Assembly: GCF_031180975.1 (NCBI RefSeq)
Contig: NZ_JAPSLI010000001.1
Coordinates: forward strand, 1-64,000
DNA from: Microbacterium sp.
Lineage (GTDB): Bacteria > Actinomycetota > Actinomycetes > Actinomycetales > Microbacteriaceae
Direction: 5' to 3'
Length of the DNA stretch: 64,000 bases
Shown: one piece after another, positions 56,094-64,000 of the stretch
Layout: every line of letters starts with the position of its first letter
How positions within the stretch are numbered: the stretch's first letter is position 1
Program-made: the position numbers and the translations under genes
Notes under the pieces: generated by a model
What the model was told of the DNA's origin: nothing
What the model saw: the letters and a program-made list of their open reading frames with translations, nothing else
Database searches by the model: none

Positions 56094-57167
56094 TCAGACG
56101 TTGAAGCGGAACTCCACCACGTCGCCGTCCTGCATGACGTAGTCCTTGCCCTCCAGGCGCGCCTTGCCGCGGGCGCGGGCCTCGGCCACGGATCCCGCGG
56201 CGACCAGGTCGTCGAACGAGATCACCTCGGCCTTGATGAAGCCCTTCTCGAAGTCGGTGTGGATGACACCGGCGGCCTGCGGGGCCTTCCAGCCCTTGCC
56301 GATGGTCCACGCGCGGGCCTCCTTCGGCCCCGCCGTGAGGTAGGTCTGGAGGCCGAGGGTGTCGAAGCCGATGCGGGCGAGCTGGTCGAGGCCGGACTCC
56401 TCCTGACCGGTGGAGGCGAGCAGCTCGGCGGCATCCTCCGGGTCGAGGTCGATGAGCTCCGACTCGATCTTCGCGTCGAGGAAGATCGCCTTCGCCGGCG
56501 CGACCAGCGCCTCCAGTTCGGCCTTGCGAGCGGCATCCGTCAGCACCGACTCGTCGACGTTGAAGACGAAGATCACCGGCTTCGCGGTGAGCAGGCCGAG
56601 CTCCTTGATGGGCGCGAGGTCGATCCCGCTGACCGACAGCAGCTGCCCGCGCTCCAGCGCGTCCTGCGCGGCCTTCGCGGTCTCAAGCACGACGGGGTCG
56701 GTCTTCTTGCCACGCACCTCTTTCTCGATGCGGACGATCGCCTTCTCGAGGGTCTGCAGGTCGGCGAGCATCAGCTCGGCGTTGATCGTCTCCAGGTCGC
56801 CCTGCGGGTTGATCGCGCCTTCGACGTGCACCACGTCGTCGTCGGCGAAGCCACGGACCACCTGCGCGATGGCATCCGCCTCACGGATGTTGGCGAGGAA
56901 CTGGTTGCCCAGCCCCTCCCCCTCGCTCGCGCCACGCACGATGCCGGCGATGTCGACGAACGACACCGTGGCCGGCAGGATGCGCTCGCTGTGGAAGATA
57001 TCGGCGAGGGTGTTCAGCCGCGCGTCGGGCAGGTTCACCACGCCCACGTTCGGCTCGATGGTGGCGAACGGGTAGTTCGCCGCGAGCACGTCGTTCTTGG
57101 TGAGCGCGTTGAAAAGGGTGGACTTGCCGACGTTGGGCAGGCCGACGATGCCGATAGTGAGAGCCAC
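56094..57167 (-). CDS. ychF: ribosome-associated ATPase YchF/OLA1
   Basis: 357 residues. GIVGLPNVGKSTLFNALT (P-loop), FVDIAGIVRGASEGEGLGNQFLANIREADAI (switch II), and NVDE where GTPases have NKxD; that change is why the family prefers ATP. The TGS-like C-terminus (AAGVIHTDFEKGFIKAEVISFDD) is present. It binds ribosomes and is linked to oxidative stress and translation quality. Monocistronic. Confidence 0.95.
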   Translation of the reverse strand: MALTIGIVGLPNVGKSTLFNALTKNDVLAANYPFATIEPNVGVVNLPDARLNTLADIFHSERILPATVSFVDIAGIVRGASEGEGLGNQFLANIREADAIAQVVRGFADDDVVHVEGAINPQGDLETINAELMLADLQTLEKAIVRIEKEVRGKKTDPVVLETAKAAQDALERGQLLSVSGIDLAPIKELGLLTAKPVIFVFNVDESVLTDAARKAELEALVAPAKAIFLDAKIESELIDLDPEDAAELLASTGQEESGLDQLARIGFDTLGLQTYLTAGPKEARAWTIGKGWKAPQAAGVIHTDFEKGFIKAEVISFDDLVAAGSVAEARARGKARLEGKDYVMQDGDVVEFRFNV

Positions 57168-57257
57168 GGGTCACGAGTCTACCGGCGGGACGTTGCACCC
57201 CGCCCCCGCAGATCGATGGGCCTGGCCGACCGACGCCCCCGAGCGCATACTGAAGCC

Positions 57258-57914
57258 GTGAACGACTGCTGCGCATCGCACACGCCGGGCGGATACGACC
57301 GCGAGTTCGGCGATCGGTTCGCCCGACGGCTCGCGCGCGGTTATCGCCGCCGAGGTCTCACGGAGACGGCGCTTCACATCGTGGACTTCGCGTCGCACGC
57401 GGGACTCGAAGGGACGTCGGTCCTGGAGATCGGAGGCGGAATCGGGGACATCCAGCTCGAGCTCGTCAAGCGGGGCGCCTCGAAGGCGACCAACCTCGAG
57501 CTGTCCACCGGTTACGAGAGCGAGGCGCGGCGACTGCTGGACGAGGCAGGCCTCGGCGAACGCGTCGAGCGGCTGCTCGGCGTCGACCTGGCCGTCTCGC
57601 CCGACGCCGTCGAGCCCGCCGATCTCGTCGTGCTCAACCGCGTGGTCTGCTGCTACCCCGACTACGCACGGCTGCTGAGCGCCGCGGCGAGCCGCGCCCG
57701 CCACGCGGTCGTTTTCAGCTTCCCGCCCAGAAACTGGTTCACCCGCGCGGGGACCGCCGCCGTCAACCTGTGGTGTCGCCTCCGACGGAGTGAGTACCGC
57801 GGATTCGTCCACTCCCCGGATGCCATGGTCGCGGTGCTGGAGCGCCATGGATTCGCGCCGCGCTATCGGCACACCGGTCGCTTTTGGAGCGTCGTCGGCG
57901 CCGTTCGCGCGTGA
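57258..57914 (+). CDS. class I SAM-dependent methyltransferase
   Basis: 218 residues from GTG 57258. The AdoMet loop VLEIGGGIGDIQLELVKRGASKATNLELS is clear, and PADLVVLNRVVCCYPDYARLL follows. The cysteine-rich start (NDCCASH) and shape resemble the Mg-protoporphyrin O-methyltransferase-like group, but no chlorophyll genes are present, so the substrate is unknown. The start is GTG because no nearby ATG fits. Confidence 0.82.
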   Translation: MNDCCASHTPGGYDREFGDRFARRLARGYRRRGLTETALHIVDFASHAGLEGTSVLEIGGGIGDIQLELVKRGASKATNLELSTGYESEARRLLDEAGLGERVERLLGVDLAVSPDAVEPADLVVLNRVVCCYPDYARLLSAAASRARHAVVFSFPPRNWFTRAGTAAVNLWCRLRRSEYRGFVHSPDAMVAVLERHGFAPRYRHTGRFWSVVGAVRA

Positions 57915-57924
57915 CGCGGCAGTC

Positions 57925-58662
57925 TCACCCGACGCGCACCGCGCGGTAGGCGGCCGTCACGTACGGCATGTCGATCGTGCCCTCGCCGAGGCCCAGCTCG
58001 TCGAACAGCCGGTCCATCTCGCGGGCGATCCGCTCCTTCTCGTCCTGCGGCGCCGTGATCACGTAGCTGCGGCTGCCTGCCATGTCGTGCAACTGCGCTC
58101 TGGTCATCGGCCGCCGCCACTCCCACCGCCGCTCCTCCGGGATGCCGAACGGCGCGGTCACCACCGGACCGTCCCCTGCCACCATCTCCTCGGCCGGGCT
58201 GCCGTGCATGATCGCGGTGAGGCCGCGCACCCAGTCGACGCGTTCGTCGCACACGTTCCAGATCAGCCCCAGCACGCCACCGGGGCGCACCACCCTGCCG
58301 ATCTCGGACAAGGCGGCGGCCGGGTCCACCCAGTGCCACGCCTGACCCAGCACCACGGCGTCGACCGACGCGTCCGGCAGCGGCAGTCGCTCCGCCGTGC
58401 CCTGCAGCGTCCGCACACCCGGCGACGTCGCCGTCAGCCGCTCCAGCATCCCGGCATCCGGGTCGACCGCGACGAGCTCCACGTCGGTGACCTCTGCGAC
58501 GGCACGGGTGAGCTTGCCGGTGCCCGCGCCCACGTCGGCGACGCTCCGCACCGGAGCCCCCGGCTCCAGCATCCAGCCGACCGCTTCGCGGGGGTAGTCG
58601 GGGCGCCCCGACTCGTACCGGTGCCCCTCCGCACCGAATGACGTCGCTCGTTCATCAGCCAT
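57925..58662 (-). CDS. class I SAM-dependent methyltransferase (UbiE/COQ5-like)
   Basis: 245 residues. Glycine loop VADVGAGTGKLTRAVAE, acidic strand end LVAVDPDAGML, and the motif AWHWVDPAAALSEIGRVVRPGGVLGLIWN. The family commonly methylates small lipophilic acceptors; the substrate here is unknown. Convergent with the previous methyltransferase (10-nt gap). Confidence 0.85.
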   Translation of the reverse strand: MADERATSFGAEGHRYESGRPDYPREAVGWMLEPGAPVRSVADVGAGTGKLTRAVAEVTDVELVAVDPDAGMLERLTATSPGVRTLQGTAERLPLPDASVDAVVLGQAWHWVDPAAALSEIGRVVRPGGVLGLIWNVCDERVDWVRGLTAIMHGSPAEEMVAGDGPVVTAPFGIPEERRWEWRRPMTRAQLHDMAGSRSYVITAPQDEKERIAREMDRLFDELGLGEGTIDMPYVTAAYRAVRVG

Positions 58663-58721
58663 ATCGCCACCCTACGGCGCGCCTCAGCCCCGCGCCGGGC
58701 GACGCCCGCGAGGGTGGTGGC

Positions 58722-59315
58722 GTGCCCCTGGACTTCACCGCGATCGACTTCGAGACGGCGAACTCCAGCCCCGCATCCGCCTGCTCCGTGGGGCTCGTGC
58801 GGGTGCGCGGCGGTGAGATCGTCGCGCAGACCGGGTGGCTGATCCGTCCACCGGCCGGCCACGACGATTTCAACGAGTGGAACGTGAAGATCCACGGCAT
58901 CCGCCGGCAGGACGTCGCCACCGCGCTCACCTGGGCGCAGCAGATCGACCGGCTGTGCGCGTTCGCCGGGGCGGACGTGCTCGTCGCCCACAACGCCGGC
59001 TTCGACCTGAACGTGCTGCGGCGCGCCTGCGAGGCGACCGGCCTGGCCGCTCCCCCGTACCGTTCGCTGTGCTCGCTCGCGGTCGCGCGAAAGACCTACC
59101 AGCTGGACTCGTACCGACTCCCGAAGGCGGCCGAGGCAGCCGGTTTCGGGGCGTTCCCGCATCACGACGCACTCGCCGACGCGCGCGCCTGCGCGCACAT
59201 CGTGATCGACGCCGCCCGCCGTGCCGGTGCGACCGACATCGACGACCTCGCCGAGGCGCTGGGTGTCGCGCTCGGCGGGCCCGCGCTGGCGGACGCGGAA
59301 CGCGCGGTGGCGTGA
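58722..59315 (+). CDS. DEDDh 3'–5' exonuclease (DnaQ-like)
   Basis: 197 residues from GTG 58722. Exonuclease motifs: I FTAIDFETANSS (Asp/Glu), II VLVAHNAGFDLNVL (Asp), III FPHHDALADARACAHI (His and Asp). Matches stand-alone DnaQ-like nucleases used in RNA or DNA trimming. It probably runs with the ankyrin-repeat gene 28 nt downstream. Confidence 0.88.
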   Translation: MPLDFTAIDFETANSSPASACSVGLVRVRGGEIVAQTGWLIRPPAGHDDFNEWNVKIHGIRRQDVATALTWAQQIDRLCAFAGADVLVAHNAGFDLNVLRRACEATGLAAPPYRSLCSLAVARKTYQLDSYRLPKAAEAAGFGAFPHHDALADARACAHIVIDAARRAGATDIDDLAEALGVALGGPALADAERAVA

Positions 59316-59343
59316 CACGACCCGCGACGGGGAGAATGGTCCG

Positions 59344-59727
59344 GTGACCAACGGACTGAGCCTCGAGGTCATCGAGGGCACCTTCGACCTGGCCCGGCAG
59401 GGCCGCACCGGACCGCTCGGCGAGATGATCGACGCCGGCGTGCCGATCGACGTGCGCAACCCGCGCGGCGACACGCTGCTGATCGTGGCGACCTACGCCG
59501 AGCAGGTCGAGACCGTCGCCGATCTCGTGCGCCGCGGCGCCGACCTGGATGCTGTGAACGCGAACGGCCAGACCGCCGTGGCGTGCGCGGTGTTCCGACG
59601 CAACGAGGAACTGCTGCGGCTGCTCCTGGACGCCGGTGCCGATCAGGATGCCGGCGCGCACACCGCCAAGCAGATCGCCGATCAGTTCGGCCTCCGCGCC
59701 ATGCGTGCCGTGCTCGACTCGTACTGA
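59344..59727 (+). CDS. ankyrin-repeat protein
   Basis: 127 residues from GTG 59344. About three ankyrin repeats: GPLGEMIDAGVPIDVRNPRGDTLLIVATY, VADLVRRGADLDAVNANGQTAVACAVFR, LLRLLLDAGADQDAGAHTAKQIADQF. A small protein-binding adaptor; no partner is evident beyond its neighbourhood with the exonuclease and rmuC. Confidence 0.87.
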   Translation: MTNGLSLEVIEGTFDLARQGRTGPLGEMIDAGVPIDVRNPRGDTLLIVATYAEQVETVADLVRRGADLDAVNANGQTAVACAVFRRNEELLRLLLDAGADQDAGAHTAKQIADQFGLRAMRAVLDSY

Positions 59728-59787
59728 TCCGCCGGCTTCGCGGCGGGCGGATGCCGGAATGTCGGAGGCCCCCGGCAGGATGAGGGC

Positions 59788-61113
59788 ATGACACCCACCA
59801 CCGCTGTGATCGCGCTCGTCGCCCTGATCGTCGGCGCCCTGATCGGCTGGCTCGCCGCCCGCGCCCGCGACGGCGCCGCGCTGGCCAGGGCGACCGCCGA
59901 GGCGGACGCGCTGCGCGAGGACAGGGACCGCCAGTACGACCTGTATCGTGACGCGGTCGAGCACGCCCGCGCCGAGCAGCGCGCTCAGGCCGAGCGTGCC
60001 AGCAGCGAGAACTCCGTGCTGACGGCGCTGGCGCCCGTGCGCGAGACGCTGGAGCGGATGCAGCGCACCGTGTCGACGCTGGAGCAGGACCGGCACGCCC
60101 AGTACGGGGCGCTCAGCGAGCAGCTGCGCCGCGCCCAGGAGTCCGACGAGGCGCTGCGTGCCATGACGGAGTCGCTGGCCGGTGCCCTGCGCTCGACCGC
60201 CACGCGGGGCGTGTGGGGTGAGACGCAGCTGCGGCGTGTGGTGGAGGCCGCCGGGCTCACCCGTCACGTCGACTTCGACCTGCAGACCACGATCACGTCC
60301 GACCGCGGTCAGGGCCGGCCCGACATGGTGATCCGGCTCCCCGGTGGAGCGTCCATCGCGGTGGACGCCAAGGTGCCTCTGGACGCGTACCTCGCGGCGA
60401 GCGCTCTGGGCGCGAACGCCGACGACGGCCAGCGCAAGCCCCTCATGCAGCAGCATGTCAAGGCGGTGCGCGCGCACGTGGACGCGCTGGCGAAGAAGGC
60501 GTACTGGGGCGGGCTCGACGCCGGTCCCGAGTTCGTCATCTGCTTCCTGCCCAGCGAGTCACTGCTGGCGTCGGCGATCGACGAGGACCCCACCCTGCTC
60601 GACCACGCGTTCGGCAAGCGCGTCGCCCTCGCGTCGCCGGTGAACCTGTGGGCGGTGCTGAAGACCGTCGCCTACACCTGGACCCAGCAGGAGGTGTCCG
60701 CCGAGGCCCGCGAACTGCTGCAGCTCGGCACGCAGTTGTACGAGCGCCTCGGCGTGCTGTCCGGCCATGCCGAGGATCTCCGCCGTGCACTGGAGCGCAC
60801 CGTCGACAGCTACAACCGCTTCGCGGGCTCGCTGGAGAGCCGCGTGCTGGTGACCGCACGCCGCTTCCCCGGGATCGACGCGTCCACGCTGGACGCCAGT
60901 CCTCAGCCGATCACCACGCAGACGCGCCGGTTCACGGCATCCGAACTGCTGCCGCTCGAAGAGGACAGCACGGCACGGGCCGAACTCGCGACCGACGTGT
61001 CGGCCGATCTCGGCGAGTTGCGTGAGCGGCTCTCCGAGCGGATGCCGTCGCCGCCGCGCTCCGGGACGCCGCGCGCGGAGGCGCCTGCCAGCTCGACGAC
61101 GCGGGAGGACTGA
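59788..61113 (+). CDS. rmuC: RmuC DNA-recombination-limiting nuclease-like protein
   Basis: 441 residues. One N-terminal membrane helix (about 4–22), a long coiled coil (about 30–130), then the RmuC domain with GVWGETQLRRVVEAAGL, MVIRLPGGASIAVDAKVPLDAYLAA, KKAYWGGLDAGPEFVICFLPSESLLASA and KRVALASPVNLWAVLKTVAY. RmuC proteins are predicted PD-(D/E)XK-type nucleases that limit inversion recombination between short repeats. That is notable in a window with several inverted repeats. Confidence 0.93.
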   Translation: MTPTTAVIALVALIVGALIGWLAARARDGAALARATAEADALREDRDRQYDLYRDAVEHARAEQRAQAERASSENSVLTALAPVRETLERMQRTVSTLEQDRHAQYGALSEQLRRAQESDEALRAMTESLAGALRSTATRGVWGETQLRRVVEAAGLTRHVDFDLQTTITSDRGQGRPDMVIRLPGGASIAVDAKVPLDAYLAASALGANADDGQRKPLMQQHVKAVRAHVDALAKKAYWGGLDAGPEFVICFLPSESLLASAIDEDPTLLDHAFGKRVALASPVNLWAVLKTVAYTWTQQEVSAEARELLQLGTQLYERLGVLSGHAEDLRRALERTVDSYNRFAGSLESRVLVTARRFPGIDASTLDASPQPITTQTRRFTASELLPLEEDSTARAELATDVSADLGELRERLSERMPSPPRSGTPRAEAPASSTTRED

Positions 61114-61120
61114 TCGGCGC

Positions 61121-61417
61121 TCAGGCGCCGCCGGGCACCCAGGAGAGCAGTGCGATCACCACGGCCGAGGTCGCCAGGAACGCGCCGATCATCCACCACG
61201 AGCTGATTTCGTGGCCCTCGTCCCGACGGACGCGGAACAGCACATCGGTGCGGCGTGAGGGGTCGATGATGATCTTGGTCGAACCCGTGGGCGTCTTGGT
61301 GGCCTGAGCGGCTGCGGCCGCGGCCTGGGCCTCGGTGACCCGCACGATGCGCCCCGTCTTGGTGGTGACGTGCTGCACACGGCCAGGCTGGCCGGACTGC
61401 TCCGAGGGTGACGTCAT
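61121..61417 (-). CDS. small C-tail-anchored membrane protein
   Basis: 98 residues from ATG 61417. An Ala/Gln/Thr-rich N-terminal part with TKIIIDPSRRTDVLFRVRRDEGHEIS precedes one C-terminal membrane helix (about 72–92). Conserved-looking but of unknown function. Convergent with rmuC across 7 nt. Confidence 0.7.
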   Translation of the reverse strand: MTSPSEQSGQPGRVQHVTTKTGRIVRVTEAQAAAAAAQATKTPTGSTKIIIDPSRRTDVLFRVRRDEGHEISSWWMIGAFLATSAVVIALLSWVPGGA

Positions 61418-61563
61418 CGCGGGCTCTCCTGTTTTCTGACGCTGCCGACGCACGTCGGGCGCGCCGGATCGCTCTCATTCTGCCAGGCCGTTCTGGGAAA
61501 CGCGCCAGCGACGGGCGCGCCCACGCGACCGCCCCGTCAGGACACCCGGCTCGACTCAGCGGG

Positions 61564-62550
61564 TCAGAGCCACTTGGAGACGAGGTGCTCCGACGCGATA
61601 CGCCGCAGCGTGCCGGACGCTCCTCGCAGCACCACGCTCTCGGTGTACAGATAGCCGGCCTCGCGGCGCACGCCGGCGACCAGCTGGCCGTCCGTGACCC
61701 CCGTCGCGACGAACAGGGTGTTGTTGCCCTTGACCAGGTCGTCCGCCTCGTAGACCTTGTCCATGTCGAGTCCCGCGTCGATGCCGCGCTGCCGCTCCTC
61801 GTCGTCACGCGGCCACAGCCGGCCCTGGATGTGCCCGCCGAGCGCCTTGATGGCGCACGCCGTCACGATGCCTTCAGGGCTGCCACCGATGCCGACGCAC
61901 ATGTCGGTGCGCGCACCGTGACGCGCGGCATTGATGCCGCCCGCGACGTCGCCGTCGCTCATCAGACGCGTGCCCGCTCCCGCCTCCCGAATCTCCTGGA
62001 TCAGCTGTTCGTGCCGGGGCCGGTTCAGCACCGAGACGACGATCTCCTCGACCGGCTTCTCCATCGCCGCGGCCAGTCGGCGGATGTTCTCGCCGATGGG
62101 CAGGCGGATGTCCACGACGCCCACGCCGGCGGGGCCCGTGACGAGCTTGTCCATGTAGAACACGCTCGAGGCGTCGAGCATGGTGCCACGGTCGGAGACC
62201 GCGATCACCGATAGAGCGTTCTGACGTCCGGCGGCCGTCAACGACGTGCCGTCGATGGGGTCCACCGCGATGTCGCACTCCGGACCACTGCCGGTACCGA
62301 CCTCCTCGCCGTTGAACAGCATCGGGGCGTTGTCCTTCTCGCCCTCGCCGATCACGACCCGCCCCTGGAACTGCACCGTGCCGAGGAAGGCGCGCATCGC
62401 GTCGACGGCCGCGCCGTCCGCCGCCTCCTTGTCACCTCGTCCGATGAACGGAACCGCCCGGATCGCGGCCGCCTCCGTGGCGCGCACGAGTTCGAGTGCG
62501 AGGTTGCGGTCGGGACGAAGCGGGCTGAGATCGGCTGTGAGGCTCACCAT
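61564..62550 (-). CDS. glpX: class II fructose-1,6-bisphosphatase
   Basis: 328 residues. Metal and substrate motifs GEGEKDNAPML, DPIDGTSLTAAG and GDVAGGINAARHG (GlpX type). It hydrolyses fructose-1,6-bisphosphate to fructose-6-phosphate in gluconeogenesis. It is divergent from the aldolase gene fba, which makes the same bisphosphate; the 184-nt gap carries both promoters. Confidence 0.95.
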   Translation of the reverse strand: MVSLTADLSPLRPDRNLALELVRATEAAAIRAVPFIGRGDKEAADGAAVDAMRAFLGTVQFQGRVVIGEGEKDNAPMLFNGEEVGTGSGPECDIAVDPIDGTSLTAAGRQNALSVIAVSDRGTMLDASSVFYMDKLVTGPAGVGVVDIRLPIGENIRRLAAAMEKPVEEIVVSVLNRPRHEQLIQEIREAGAGTRLMSDGDVAGGINAARHGARTDMCVGIGGSPEGIVTACAIKALGGHIQGRLWPRDDEERQRGIDAGLDMDKVYEADDLVKGNNTLFVATGVTDGQLVAGVRREAGYLYTESVVLRGASGTLRRIASEHLVSKWL

Positions 62551-62734
62551 GGCGTCAGCCTAACGACCCGCCGGTCGGAATTCTCGGTATTTCGGCCAGC
62601 GCCGGATGAAGGAATGGCATTTCTTTCGTCATGCGAAGAGGTGCGGCGTCGGCCCGACGAAACGACACCGAGCGGCGCCGCATCCCGCTACTAAAGTGAG
62701 CACTGACCCCCGCACCTCTATCGCAGGAGAATCA

Positions 62735-63763
<1,029 letters not shown>

Positions 63764-63780
63764 CACCCGCGTAGGCGCCG

Positions 63781-63806
63781 GGAGCCTGAGCTCGTCGAAG
63801 GGTCCC
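63781..63806. repeat. copy of the CTGAGCTYGTCGAAGGG-type intergenic motif
   Basis: GGAGCCTGAGCTCGTCGAAGGG-like sequence follows the fba stop by 18 nt. CTGAGCTTGTCGAAGGG-like motifs are common between genes of many high-GC bacteria; their role is unknown. Confidence 0.55.
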
Positions 63807-63814
63807 ACCGCACC

Positions 63815-63855
63815 GACAGGATGCCCCGGACCGTCCAGGTCCGGGGCATCCTGTC
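63815..63855 (+). terminator. intrinsic terminator of fba
   Basis: A perfect 18-bp stem (63815–63832 with 63838–63855) with a 5-nt loop lies about 50 nt after the fba stop and is followed by a short T-rich stretch. Confidence 0.9.
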
Positions 63856-63897
63856 TTCCGCTCCGTCCGCCGGCGGGGTACGTGGCACACTTACCGC

Positions 63898-64000
63898 ATG
63901 CCGCTGCAGCCCACCGATCCCCGCCAGGCGAGACGCCTGTCCGAGACGCTCAACGAGTTCCAGCAGGCGGAGGGGCACCCGCAGTTCCGGGTGGACGTCG
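63898..64000 (+). CDS. unknown protein, N-terminal fragment
   Basis: Open frame from ATG 63898 to the window end: 34 residues beginning MPLQPTDPRQARRLSETLNE. No family recognised. The position after the fba terminator and a predicted amphipathic helix favour a real gene start; the rest lies outside. Confidence 0.5.
   Translation, partial: MPLQPTDPRQARRLSETLNEFQQAEGHPQFRVDV

Overview
Almost the whole window (about 2.7–64 kb) reads as chromosome of a high-GC actinobacterium, most likely Microbacterium or a close Microbacteriaceae relative. The support is the gene content and order: tatB/mrp/MgtE-N cluster, DUF3117, actinobacterial dapD/dapE/dapC, nrtR-nadABC, gcvTHP under a glycine riboswitch, class II fba and glpX. 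The first ~2.6 kb is different. It is more GC-rich, its genes look like Streptomyces, and it is joined to the rest by an uninterrupted run of 22 C residues (2633–2654). I treat that join as a probable assembly or cloning chimera. I see no tRNA, rRNA, CRISPR, prophage or insertion sequence.

Layout. 1–2.6 kb: start of a PfkB-family kinase, a small protein and a one-pass membrane protein (Streptomyces-like). 2.7–9 kb: a hydrolase/membrane-protein operon, then MgtE-N/CBS, DUF1003 and Mrp converging on tatB, an O-methyltransferase and DUF3117. 9–19.7 kb: a PIG-V-like glycosyltransferase, dapE, dapD, a DEAD-box helicase, citrate synthase, dapC, ferredoxin, AzlCD and a secreted SLT-like protein. Three genes of the succinylase route to diaminopimelate lie within 6.6 kb. 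19.9–29 kb: typA, a CPBP protease and an oligopeptide ABC importer operon. 29–33.8 kb: glycine cleavage operon gcvT-gcvH-gcvP behind a tandem glycine riboswitch. 33.8–39.4 kb: nrtR, then nadA-nadB-nadC and a cysteine desulfurase, with paired NrtR-like operators over the promoter. 39.5–47.8 kb: sugar transferase, SDR, exporters, AhpD-like protein, HesB-like protein, Dps and GNAT. 47.9–51.8 kb: an ECF sigma/anti-sigma pair, a secreted lipoprotein, a Ser/Thr kinase and a CHRD protein; three matching ECF-type promoters link sigma, lipoprotein and CHRD. 51.8–57 kb: small stress or unknown genes, then an MFS/AhpD divergent pair carrying two CsoR-family-like operators, a gene remnant and ychF. 57–64 kb: methyltransferases, exonuclease, ankyrin protein, rmuC, glpX and fba.

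The least expected signals are three families of short palindromic DNA. A GCGTTTCGTCTCGC-type hairpin occurs twice beside a gene remnant and once in frame inside gcvP. A 90-bp inverted-repeat cassette sits in frame inside nadB. A nested double hairpin brackets the DEAD-box helicase gene on both sides. Together they suggest small mobile palindromes that this genome tolerates inside essential enzymes.
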